Source: Amyelois transitella
Lineage: Eukaryota; Arthropoda; Insecta; Lepidoptera; Pyralidae
Assembly (NCBI RefSeq): GCF_032362555.1
Contig: NC_083515.1
Location: forward strand, 3,817,001-3,881,000
Length of the DNA stretch: 64,000 bases
Direction of reading: 5' to 3'
The first letter of the stretch is position 1. Every line of letters starts with the position of its first letter. The notes under the pieces are model-generated. The model did no database searches and was not told where the DNA came from. It was given only the letters and a program-made list of their open reading frames with translations. Below, in pieces: positions 21,810 through 33,280 of this stretch. Both the position numbers and the translations under genes were made by a program.

Positions 21810-24800
21810 TCCTAACGAGAAAATAAAAAAGCCAAACTGGGAAGACTCTGAGGTAAATATTGTTTAAAATCTACATTTGCACTTATTTGTCTTTATATCC
21901 TGACTTTATTGCTTCTGATAATCTGTGATCCCTATAATGTGGTTCAAAATTTGTATTTTTCAGTATTGCAAGTATTACTTGGTAAAGTTTTGCCCTCATG
22001 ATCTTTTTGTCAATACGAGGGCTGATCTCGGAGTTTGCCCTAAAGTACACGATGACGAGGTTAAAGAGCTATTTGAAAAGGCTGAGTCGTCGTACAAGAA
22101 AGCACAGTACGTTGAAGAGTTTTTACGTTTCTGTAGGCACATGATCAATGACGTTGAGAGTGAGTACTTTTTTAAAACAATTTTGCAAATTTCAGTGTCT
22201 TGTGGAAACACATATGTTCATATAATTTTGATAATGTGAAAAATTTTAGGGAAAATACAAAAAGGCAAGCAGAGATTGGAACTAATGAATTCTAAACCAG
22301 AAGGTCCTCCAATGACTCAAGCTCAAACTGAAAAAAATCAGGAACAAGTAAGTATACTCTGCTGGTTCCACGCAGCTTATCAATTATATCATTACATTCC
22401 AATTACTATCACCACAGTGGCACCACTATCATAACTGTATTATTTTAGAAAAATAAAGTATTAAAAATATAAATGCCTTGAAGTATGTATGTATTTGCGG
22501 TCTATAAATAATTCCTAAACATGTAATATGTTTTGTTTTTCACCATAAGATGATGGTTTTATGACAATGGTGTAGTTTTTCTAACATATGCTTTTTTAGG
22601 TTCAGCTTTTATCAGAAAAGGTCAAATCATTAGTGCAAGAGGCCGAGGAGGCTGGAACACGAGGAGATGTGGAACAGGCCCAGGGTTTAATGAAGCTATG
22701 TGATCGGTTGAAAGAAGAAAAAGATCAGCTATTGAAACAGCAAGAAAACAGGTAAACCCACCACTTTATAATAAAACAAGTACAATTTAGGTAACATAGG
22801 ATAACAATGACATCTGCAGAAGTTATGAAACTGTGTCGCAGATCTCAACGCCCACCTCCAGAAAACATTTATATAATGTGTTTCCTTAATCTTAGTACCT
22901 AATCCATTTATTACAACAAAAGAGAAGGAAAAAGAAAAAGATTTGATATTTAATATATGTATTGGGTGCAAATGTGTTTTGTTTATGGAATATACCAATT
23001 AATAGCAGAAATACTTTTCCAGTAATGTTTTTTTGTTCTACATACTAAGTGTTAACAACTTTATAAAGATTAATAAAATTTTAATTACAGCCATTGGTCT
23101 ATGACTGTTGAGCTGGCCGCAGCTCAAGAGAAGCAGATGGAAGTGTGTCCTGTCTGCGGTGCCTTTTTGATTGTTGGTGATGCTCAGCAGCGGATTGATG
23201 ACCATCTCTCTGGAAAACAACATGTTGGGTATGTTATACAATATGTGACAAAAACCTGTTAGATCCATGAAGCATACTAGGTTATAAAGAAGATTCAATT
23301 TATCGGTTTTTTGCCAAAAAATAACTAAATATTACGCTAGAAATTAAAATTAATATGGTAACTTTGTGGCAACTCATTAACTATTTATAGTGCCACAAAG
23401 AATGTGTTGTCGCTTTCATCGATACTGCGGTAATCTTAGTGATCAAATTTAAGTTTTTTTTAATATTTCGTAAAATTGTAAGTCGAGTGGTGCTTTTAAC
23501 AGATGAGACAGGTTTTCCGTTACATATTGAATGGTTATTATAAATATCTCTTTAGTAACGTTTATTGCATTTGCATTAGACTCACATCCAAGGAATGTGA
23601 CAAAAAGTATTTGCTTCCATAGGAACTAACTGAAACAAATTTAGCCTAAAGGTCTAGTCTGTTTGTTAAAATATTATTTGAAGTAGGTCCTCTATTTATT
23701 CATCTTTAGGCTATTAAGAAATCCACCTTAAGTTCCAATAGTCATAACTAATGCTAGAGAAAAAACAATATTACCTTTGAGATTTTATAACATACATACA
23801 TACATATGGTCACGTCTATATCCCTTGTTGGGTAGACAGAGCCAACGGTCTTGAAAAGACCAGATTTGACAAAGTTGTTACAATTATCAAAAGATTTGAA
23901 AAAGGTATGTATTTGCTGCCTTGCATAACTAGCTATATAGGGTTATATCGGGACATCGCTCACGCGGGAAATTCATCTTCTTCATAAAAACAAAAAAATA
24001 TAAATATTTTTCCTGTATAATATAACTTTGGAGCATGGATAGGCATTTCAATAGTGATAACAGCTGTGCTGGCTACTTTAAGAGGTGAGTGCAGTATGTA
24101 GTTTTTTGATCATGGGGGATGCCTAACGTGACCATAGACCAAGCGGGGCGCAAGACATGACAAATCTTTTGCCATTTGTTCATTAAATAATCCCCCAATA
24201 GTTTAACTAAATAGTACAGCAAATTTGAAAGATTTTGAGATGTTCAGGCAGCAAGTTACAAATGAAAGACTCATGAATTTGCATAAAAATTGATGTGCAT
24301 ATCCACATTTTTATAGCATTCATTGCAGGTTTCATTGATTTGAAATATTTGATTTGCTATTGTTGTAATATAGGAAACCTATATATAAGTACCTATATAT
24401 GTATTTTAAGTGTACATAGGCAAAAAATTAAGAATCCCTATATAAATGAAGTCTTATCTTATAGGTTGCCAGATCTGAGTGAAATAAAAAATGGTCACGT
24501 TAGGGATGCCCAGCAAAGGATCATTGATCATCTCTCGGGGAAGCAACACATTGGGTATGTTTTTCTATCCTGTTACTTCATTATGACCCAGGCTTGGTGC
24601 CCTTTGGTTTATCCCGATTAATGCTTGCTTTGTACATAATTTTCCCTAAGTTGAAGATTAATATAGATGGTTTCTAATAAAAGTTGATGTTTTCAGATAT
24701 TTCAAACTCCGCCAGGCGTATGAGGAAATGAATGAGGCTCGTGAAAAGGAGTTGCAAGAGAAAGAGAGGAGGCGTCGTGAAGACCGTGACAAAGATAGGA

Positions 24801-25975
24801 GTTCTAGAGGGGGCGGTTTGGGGTCTGACAGACGGGATAGGGAGCGGATGGAAAGGGATAGGGAGAGAGACGGGGACAAGGACAGGAAGGATCGGGACAG
24901 GAGTGACCGCGAGCGGGAACGAGAGAGGGATAAGGACCGTCATCGGTGAGTCGATATAATAGTGAATTTATTTGCCAGTTTATAAATGTTAGAAGCATAA
25001 TGTTTAAGGAATTATTTTTTAAGGATTTAAATTCAATATATTATAGGACTAGTAATATTTCCATTAGAGAGTAAGTGGCTATTTACTAGATGATACAAGC
25101 AATAATAAAAAGTTCAGTGAAAATTCTTCGGCGCTCGTCTTATGGTCTAATAATTATATCAGATAAAACAAAACCCTTGCCTAAGAATGTTTCCATCAAA
25201 CGCTGTAGTGAGAGATGTTAAATGAATTGATAATATTTACTTTCAGTTCGAGTCGCGATGACCGCAGCAGCCGCCATGAAGATCGCGACCGCGACCGGGA
25301 CCGCGAGCGCGACCGCGACCGCAAACATCGCAAGGACAGAAGTGAGTCTAAATCCCGTAACATAGGTACTATAAATAACTAGACCTACAATTCTCCGAAA
25401 ATGTTTCCGAAACAAACAATTTTGCCCATCCATTCGAAAGTGGATCTTAACGCATGAGAATAAAGCATAAAATCCTTAAATATAAAATTTCTTAATCATA
25501 TTTAAGGATTGTGTGCTTTATTGCAAAACATTATCATCCGTTTTTTAATAGTATATACCGGGGAAAAAAGTGACGATATTTGTTTGATTTCGTCGCGCTT
25601 CTATGAACAGTTTAGTTGATCGAAGCTATAACCTCGAAAAAACTTACAATTAGGTACAGTTAAATCATCAATAGATAACTTAAGAAATTTAGCCTGTACG
25701 TATGTTCCGACGAGCATAGGGGAGCACAAGATTTTTTTGAAATTGCGTGAATAGGAATATGTGGGCATTGGTTCATATTTGCAATTTTCTTGTCAGATCT
25801 TTTGAAACCTGCATTTGTTTTAAAATCACATGGAAAAATTCACAACTGTATGTGTATTTTGATACTTCAATATCTGATTTACCACCATATTTTATAAAGG
25901 TATGCAATAATCTTTATTTTTACACCAGGATCATCCCGTGACCGCTCTCGCCGACGGTCCCGCGACCGTCACTAG
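21748..25975 (+). CDS. LUC7L3: LUC7L3 (CROP) U1 snRNP-associated splicing factor (8 exons)
   Basis: Exons: 21748-21852, 21964-22159, 22250-22347, 22600-22751, 23091-23228, 24697-24945, 25247-25341, 25929-25975; 1080 nt, 359 aa, with every junction GT-AG and phases agreeing. The start MAVLAAAQLLDELMGRHRN and the CCCH finger (CKYYLVKFCPHDLF...CPKVH, residues of about 37-65) are typical of the LUC7 family. A coiled coil spans about 110-175, and the second finger CPVCGAFLIVGDAQQR...H...H falls at about 200-225. The tail from about 245 is a run of RD/RE/RS dipeptides. LUC7 proteins bind U1 snRNP and influence 5' splice-site choice in the nucleus. The RS-type tail and the finger sequence place it with LUC7L3 rather than LUC7L/LUC7L2. 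An extra exon candidate lies in intron 5 (24465-24554). Confidence 0.95.
23788..23868 (-). mobile_element. 3' end of a CATA-tailed SINE in LUC7L3 intron 5
   Basis: Starts with CATACATACATACATATGG and then GTCACGTCTATATCCCTT, 'gtagacagagccaac' and 'cttgaaaagac'. It is the reverse complement of the 3' end of the family. Confidence 0.8.
24465..24554 (+). CDS. LUC7L3: Candidate alternative LUC7L3 exon (duplicate of exon 5)
   Basis: It is bounded by a TCTTATAG acceptor and the donor GG|GTATGT, which is identical to the donor of exon 5. The exon is 90 nt and has the same phases (2 in, 2 out) as exon 5, so it can replace exon 5 or be added to it without a frame change. Its 3' half encodes DAQQRIIDHLSGKQHIG, against DAQQRIDDHLSGKQHVG in exon 5. 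Of 11 codon differences in that half, nine are synonymous. Its 5' half (LPDLSEIKNGHVR) has no CxxC, so a protein using it in place of exon 5 would have only the histidine side of the second zinc finger. Confidence 0.6.
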
Positions 25976-26010
25976 CTATACACTGAGGTATCACAAAGCA
26001 CCACAAACCG

Positions 26011-26139
26011 GTAAGTATACATCGCAGCAAACCTAACGCTCAGCCCCCAGCACACTGCCCGCTTAGACCTAACACTCCCATCCAAATTCTAACCCATAAA
26101 TAAATCATATCACATTATATATCAACATCATTCCCGCAG
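26011..26139 (+). other. Candidate intron in the LUC7L3 3' UTR
   Basis: A strong donor ACCG|GTAAGTAT at 26011 and an acceptor CCCGCAG ending at 26139 lie downstream of the stop codon at 25973-25975. The donor is 35 nt past the stop, below the roughly 50-nt distance usually needed to trigger nonsense-mediated decay. Confidence 0.5.
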
Positions 26140-26169
26140 ATCCATCCCGAAATTGATACAATGACAAGT

Positions 26170-26220
26170 AATAAAGTGAACACTGTTATTTTACAGCTTA
26201 ATTTAGCATACCAAAATAAA
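26170..26220 (+). terminator. LUC7L3 polyadenylation signals
   Basis: AATAAA occurs at 26170-26175 and again at 26215-26220, about 200-245 bases after the LUC7L3 stop codon, which suits the end of its transcript. Confidence 0.6.
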
Positions 26221-29200
26221 ACTTCGGTATATGGCAAACATTTGGGGCGTAATGTTGACCCCCCGTTGCACTCTCGATTCGGTAGTTGTCGTCACACCGA
26301 CGGACTTGGACAGGTATTTGATTGGTATTTTGAATAGTTGCCACGAGCCCGACACGACTGGGATGCTATTGGGCGATCGCTGCGAACTGCGTGAGAAAAA
26401 GACACGTGAATTTTTGCTAATGTGACAAGATAAAAGTTAAGTTAGCAAAGTTCACGTTTCACTTTTTCGTGTGATCATTTTGCGTTAAATGATAGAAGCG
26501 AGCGATGGTCCTAATAAGCTCCCCCGATTTGAGCAACTCGTCTGCGTCGTTTTGAGGTATTTCAACATGTTTTGTCTCGTGGCGGGTTGTCGAGCTGACC
26601 GATCTTGGACGCGATGTCAGGTATTTGTTAGGACTTCCGTGTAGGGTTCAAATTCATTGTATATACGTTAATGAATGAGAATTTTCCCAATAGTATGAAT
26701 ATAAAACGCCGCTTCACATTTTCATCAGTATCAGTTTTTTAACCAGTCAATTTTTCCAATTTCAAAGATAATTTTGAATCTGAACTAAACCATTTTCCAA
26801 CATAGCGTTTCAGAACAAATTATTAAGGTACCTATACGTATGATAGAGGAATCTTGCGGGATTCTTAAAGTCAGTTTCCATCCACATACCATCCAATTTT
26901 TTTTATTATGCGGAGTCTTATTTCCTGAATCTAGGCAATTTTTCGTCAAAACGTTTTATAAATCTGTTGGTTTAAATAATAAGAAAAAAATATCTCCATG
27001 GCGCTAAGAAGACATCCAAGAGACCAGAGAAACTTCCTGATTATTTTGTGACTAGTCGCAGCGTTTTACTTGTCGTTACATTGCCATGTTTCGGAGATAT
27101 GAGAGAGCACACCCAATTCGCTCCTTGTATCGCAATATTGGATGCTGTAATCACATCATATGTACTTCCAGGTACCCAAAATTTGTAAACGATTGGCAAC
27201 AAGTTTCATAATTTTCAAAAAAGAATAACATGCCAGATTTGCATTGCAATTTATATTAAAGAAATAACCGCCAAAATTGAGATATAATGCGAAGACTTGC
27301 AGCCAATCTATAAAAATACTAATAATCCCCGGTAAACCCTTTTGGATATCTACAATTCGTGGTTGTAACGACAACTTTTTTGATTAAATATTTTTTTGAG
27401 AATTTACAATTATTAAAATTCGCAATAGCTCGTATCTATGGAGTGAATATCAATGTGTGTGAACTAATAGGATTCTTGCATTATTCTCTTTTCGTGCAAA
27501 ATGCTTAATATAAAGTTTAATATATTATTAATTTTTCCTTTCGGTGTTCAATAATTCAATCACGAATTGTGTTTCCAATATATCTGCCGATGAAATTCTC
27601 GTTACTATCTTGCTCGATGGACTTTTCAGTTGGAAATGGACAAAGACTCGCCGAAGTGCTCCTGTGACATCAATCAGAGGTACTTTATGAAATAAGCACA
27701 TCTGAAGACCACGGCATCCAGCAGAGCTTCACCAATGGTTAGAGGTGACATAGAATAGTCACATTACGTATTAGGACACCCGTTAGCGTACTTCATAAAC
27801 CTTGATATAAATGCATGGTCCCTCTCAAAATGGACTTGTCTACTTAGAATATTAGATATTTGTATATTTATCTTCCTACCTCGGCAAATGTCACATCTAT
27901 AGGGAGGTCTATTATTACCTTTACCGGTTCAAACTTTGGAAGTTTCAGGTATTTATCAATTTATTTTATTTTTCTTGTTACAATGTTATTGTAATTGCTT
28001 TGATTCAAAAGTGTGAACTAGGATTTAATTACAAGTAATAAAACATTACTTACATAAATCAGTTTTTTTATTATCTTCTTTTATAACATTCATTTTTTCG
28101 GGTTAGTGTAGGTACCTTACCTAAATTAAATCGGGGGACTTGGGTAGGTCTACGGGTAAAAGTTGGATTAATAAATTACTGGCGAATATATTTCAGGATG
28201 GTGGGACTGCGGGTAAAAATACCCCGTACCACCAGGCGTTGGGACAAAGTAGGAGTAGCACTGGTAAATGAAAATTATAATTCATACCTACTTAAGGAAT
28301 GCACGCACACAGAGAAATAAAACTGCGAATATTTTTATTCTCTTTTTAATCTCATCCATATCAAATTACTGAACAAAGTTTTTAGTTGGTACATCGTATT
28401 GTGTCTAATTATTTCATTTCCTATAAAATATAAATTGGCGTGGCACCATCGAAGACAAGATATCTAAATGGCTGTGATATTTTATCTCCATGATTATCAC
28501 TGCACCATCAAAAACCCCTATAACCAGACGATTTCGAATCGTATTATCCCATCACTAACAATCCAGCCAGTGTTAACATAAATGATATAATTTTTAGTCT
28601 TATTTAAATATCTAATATAATTCTACTTGATACAATTATTTTATTACCATAATCTATATACAAGTAAATACAAGCTATATTATATTTGATTACAAGCTGT
28701 TATATGTTTGGAAGTGATTATAACACCACTTCTTAAATTGATGGCATGTTAAGTAAGTATTTTAACTGCTATTACATTCCTTAAAAGAACTATATCAAGT
28801 TATATCACACTTTTACTGTACGTACATGGCAAATTATATAATTGGCTATTGAAGCTGGACCTGGTTTCCGTATAAAGGGTCATCTGTCCAAGTACAATTG
28901 TTTTGTGTGAATTAGGATGGCGGGTGTAAAGACACAAAAACAAATATGTTATATACGAAAAGAGCATACTAGTTGTGTACCTAAACGTACCTTATGAAAT
29001 TGAGTCAACCTCCAAGGAACAAAAACAATAATCCAGCTAGTCGCAGTTTTGACGGTCTGAATGGCGGGTAAAAGCTGAAAGCTTTTGATTTACACTATAA
29101 ATTTATTTTTAGTTGCAATGAAGTTTAAATAAATAAATATATAATTTTTAATTACTACTCAAAATGTAGCTTTGAACGTAAGCGTGAGATCTAAGCAGTA

Positions 29201-32200
29201 ACATTTCAAAAATATACCGAAAAAAGTAAGAAAATCGGGTAATACGTTCCATTAGAATCCTACTAATATTATAAATGCGAAAGTTTGTATGTATGGATGT
29301 TTGTTACTCTTTCACGCAAAAACTACTGAACCGATTACGATAAAATTTGGTATATAGGTAGCTGAAGACCCAGAATAACATTTAGGGTACTTTTTATCCC
29401 GGAGTTCCCGCGGGATTGATAGGATTTCCATGCGGACGAAGTCGCGGGCGGCCTCTAGTATAGTATAATTCTCCTATTTATCTACGTTAATGTCACATGT
29501 TTTGATTCATTCACGCATTTACTGATAAAATTCCGGCAAACTCGCGTCGATGCTCAGGTCTAGCGCAATGCCCGCCCCCACACCGCACCGCCGATTTTTC
29601 CCTTAGTTCCCCTTTCTGCGGAAGTGCTGGCCAGCATGAAAAAAATGTGCAATGTCATTCAAGGTTATCGGCTACCGTCGTCGCTATAGTTACCATGCAC
29701 TGCCCCATAGTCAAGGAATGGGAAGGCCGGCTTATCCGCAGAACCTAAACCTACGAGGTATTTTGACGAAGATCCCCGTCATAGTACTTACGAATGATGC
29801 TGCTCGCAATTCAACCAAGCCAAACATACCTTTGCATGGAAAATAATAAATTACGCTGATTTGTACCTACCCCCTTATCACTAAATTTTCTAGTTTAGTA
29901 ATAAAATATAAAATTATAACTTTGAAGTTTACATCAATTATCCAATCAGCTGTCATATACATTAAACGCGTACAAATAATGGGAACTCGCGTAAATCACT
30001 CGAAGTGCGAAAGAGAACGATTAATGGATGACCTAATTGTAATACAAAAATGACACCATAGTTTAATACCACCATAATTTTTGGATTTTAACAAAAATTA
30101 ATAATTAGTTAATAAATGAGTTATTTTTAAAAATGAATACAAGGATAAAATATAATTAAAAAGCGTTTATTTATGAGGCCTCGATTTTTGTGTGTGAAAA
30201 CTTATGAATAGAATGAGAAAAACAAATTTTGTATTTAAGGATCTTTTTTCACTTAACGTGCTCAGGCATGGCCTGGTATTTTTTTATATTACGAAATCAC
30301 GGGCTGATCACCAAGTGCTAACGCAATGAAATTTATAAAAACGTGTTGATTGCATTATCTGACTAATTATTACATTATTGACTTCAACATTTGCCAACAC
30401 ATGCCAACTATTGGTGCAACACGCTTGCTCTGTTAAACCTAGACATACTTTTGTCCTACTATGTATTTTTAACCGTGTTTGCCTGCAAATAAATAAATTC
30501 ATTCATTCATCTGACTCTAACTGTAGGAATTTACGAACACTGCTGCAAGTGTTCATAATTGCTGCCTTTTGCAAAGTTATATATATATATGTCGATTTTG
30601 GTAAATGTAATTGGCCGAAGCGTTTAAACCAGTTATTGGAGACAGCTCCGATGGTGGATACGATTACAATAGTAACAGTATTAATTTTCCACATAAGGAT
30701 TTTTATGACTGTTTAGGTACCTACACAACAACGCTCTTCGTATGTAACTCATTTATTTTTCTAACTACCTCCGCCATTCTGACTCACACTTTGTATTCTA
30801 AACAATTTTAAAAGAATCTATTATTTGTTTATCAAACTCTTGCGTTAGTGGTCCCCTTTCTGACAAATACATTTATCCGAAATTTAATGTTATTTCATAC
30901 TTGAATCGTGTTTACAATTATCAGTAGTTACAAAAATCCCAAGGAACTTTCAAAAGATAGTTTATCTCTACGACGATCCTTGGCAACTCTTAAGAAAATT
31001 ATTACGATGCACATGAGGAGGAATGTTATTTATTTAACGTCATAGTCGTTAAGAATTTTGATAGGTAACCATTTAAAATAAAAATCATAATTATAATAAA
31101 AGATTATGAATGCCGGCAATAAAATGTGTACTTGTGTATCTCAAAATTGTACCGTATAGGCTAATTTTTCATGATTTATAAACATAAATAAATATTAATT
31201 ACATGTAAAGCTGTTTGGAAAGGGAGTAACAAAACGTTTACTCATATCATATTTTACTAGGGGAGCCAGAGATTTCTGAATTTACTAAAGCGTGGGTGAT
31301 AGATATACATGGAGAATCCTTGTACCTGATTAGGTACATCCACCAAATATGAACCCGATATATTTGAGGGACAAAGGCTCGGATTAAAAAAATAAATAAG
31401 GTAGGGTGAGTTAGTTACATGCTAAAATGTGTATGTTCCACTAATCTGAAATTTTGAAAGTGTCATTAAGAAAGGGAAGGGCTACAAAGTGAAAAAAAAA
31501 CCTTTTCGATTATATTCAATTACTTTAAAATAAAATCATATAAGGCGAATCCTTTTACATAATCGTCAGATAATAGCACGTCCATTAATATCTTAATTTG
31601 TCGTGCTAGTGTATTTCATAATAACGAAATTGGTGCACATGTTTAAATGGCTACAAGTTTGTGTTACATCCAAATCGTTTTGGATGTAAAAAGAGCAAGC
31701 AAAAAGAGCAAAGAGCTTTTTTAGGTTCACTATGTCACGGATAGAACCATCAACAACATTTTTAAAAATACGTAGGGCATCAATATCTGACGCACTCGTG
31801 TAAATCTATAGCTGCTTCCTCCCACCCCCACCGCGATCAAATGGATAATACATATTATATGTTTTTTTTTTACTTTACCTTCGCAACCCGATGGGTCTCT
31901 TTGACGATCGAGTAGATCTCGATTAACGATGCTAATGCGAGGGCTCCCCTGCTATTTGTAGCGATTGACGTAGGTATAAATGTTAAAATTTAAAATTATG
32001 CCGCCGCCGGTGTACGCTGACAAGAATAAAATTATACTTACAATCAATTTACATAACTAAATCACGTTTCCATGCTTATTTACATAATTACACAAATGGG
32101 ACAATAAATATATCTTAAAATAATGTTAAAATATCAAAAAATTTTGATGTAAATGTACTGACTTAGTATGGTATATCAGTATACTTTCATCAATAAGTTG

Positions 32201-32889
32201 CCAGAGATAAACAACGTAAACAAGAGATCAAGTCAATCATCATTTAGATTTTATATACCTCTAGAAAGCGTAATCTCTGTACAGACATAATTTTCAAATG
32301 ATACTGGCCAATATTGGAATAAGCTCAATCTCATACTTGAGACAGTTCTATAAAATGTGATGAATTCCTATTCTACATTTCAACATTTATTGTACCTAAA
32401 CTTGTATAAAAATTAGTGTCACAAATCACAATAGCTATTTGTGCTAATAGTCTCTCCAATTTCAGTTTTCACAAGATTATCACTTTTACAAGCATGACAA
32501 GAAAATATTGTAATAGCTGTCTGGAAGAATCAAATAAGTTTGCATTATATTGTGTTCATAAACGTTGCACACATTTGAAGTATTAATCCTACTCTATTTC
32601 AGTATAATACAAATATTAACATTCATTTTTAAAAGTATAATAAAATTATTAAATGCGACATACGCGATCCCAGTGACAGCTACCAATAATTAGTCTTGCA
32701 CATGAAGTACACTCATCAATGTTTTATTGGTCACTATGTACATTCATATTTTTTAGAATGGCACTCTATTTACAACAGTGCTTCACAGATTTCGATTTCG
32801 CGCACTAGTGTGAAGGTCTCTTCGGTGTCCAGGGGGTCCTTGTAGGGCTCCGGGTCCCCCTTGTAGGGTTCCCCCCCGGGGGGCTCGTG
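26221..32889. other. 6.7-kb gene-free stretch between LUC7L3 and crol
   Basis: LUC7L3 and crol converge here. No exon with a recognisable product is visible on either strand. The first 400 bases are relatively GC-rich with a short plus-strand open frame (26231-26425) that looks fortuitous. A dispersed repeat occupies 29260-29460. The part next to 32889 should hold the crol 3' UTR; a minus-strand AATAAA lies at 32723-32728. Confidence 0.5.
29260..29460 (+). repeat. Common lepidopteran dispersed repeat, nearly complete
   Basis: It begins CCTACTAATATTATAAATGC, contains 'cacgcaaaaactactgaacc' and 'cattta.ggtactttttatcccgg', and ends GCGGACGAAGTCGCGGGC followed by CTAGTA. It is the best-preserved copy in the window. 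Whether it is a LINE (RTE-type) tail or another class I cannot decide by eye. Confidence 0.7.
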
Positions 32890-33280
32890 CTAGTAGTTGA
32901 CGGTGACGGGGTGGTGCGTGAAGGTGGCCGCCTGGACCTCGGCCGCGCTCGTCGGCACCGACCGAACTTGTTGCTGGGGATCATTTTGTAATTTTAATAA
33001 GTTTTATGAAGGCTTTGTACTGTTTCATAATGGGAGACACAACTACCAAAAGGTCCAGAGGATGATGGAAGTTTTAATACTATTTTTCCTAATTTATAAG
33101 TATAATATAGCAGATTTTATATTCAACTGTTAGTCTTAAACTTAGTGAAACCTAACATGCTGTCAAAATTATTAGTAATAGTAAAAAATACATACTTGAT
33201 TGGTTATTTGCATCACATTTGTATTATTTTGGGGATTTTGAACGACGTTAGTCTCTGCTGGTCTAGTCTCTGTGGTCATC
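32890..33280 (-). CDS. crol: crol C-terminal exons
   Basis: Two exons, 33196-33280 (acceptor TTTTTCAG, donor CAA|GTATGT) and 32890-32973 (acceptor CCCCAG). They encode [14 protein letters not shown]...ITNQ and QQVRSVPTS...HHPVTVNY followed by TAG at 32890-32892. The phases agree with each other and with the exon ending at 33616. The final residues resemble the short hydrophobic end of fly Crol (HPVVY). If the donor at 33616 is not used, translation would read on to a stop at 33588 instead. Confidence 0.7.

Noticed and set aside
24658-24943. Open frames antisense to LUC7L3 exon 6
   Set aside because: They are the mirror of the Arg/Asp/Glu-rich coding sequence and read as Pro/Ser/Leu low-complexity protein.
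26231-26425. 64-aa plus-strand open frame after the LUC7L3 polyadenylation signals
   Set aside because: Short, no family resemblance, no neighbouring exon in phase.
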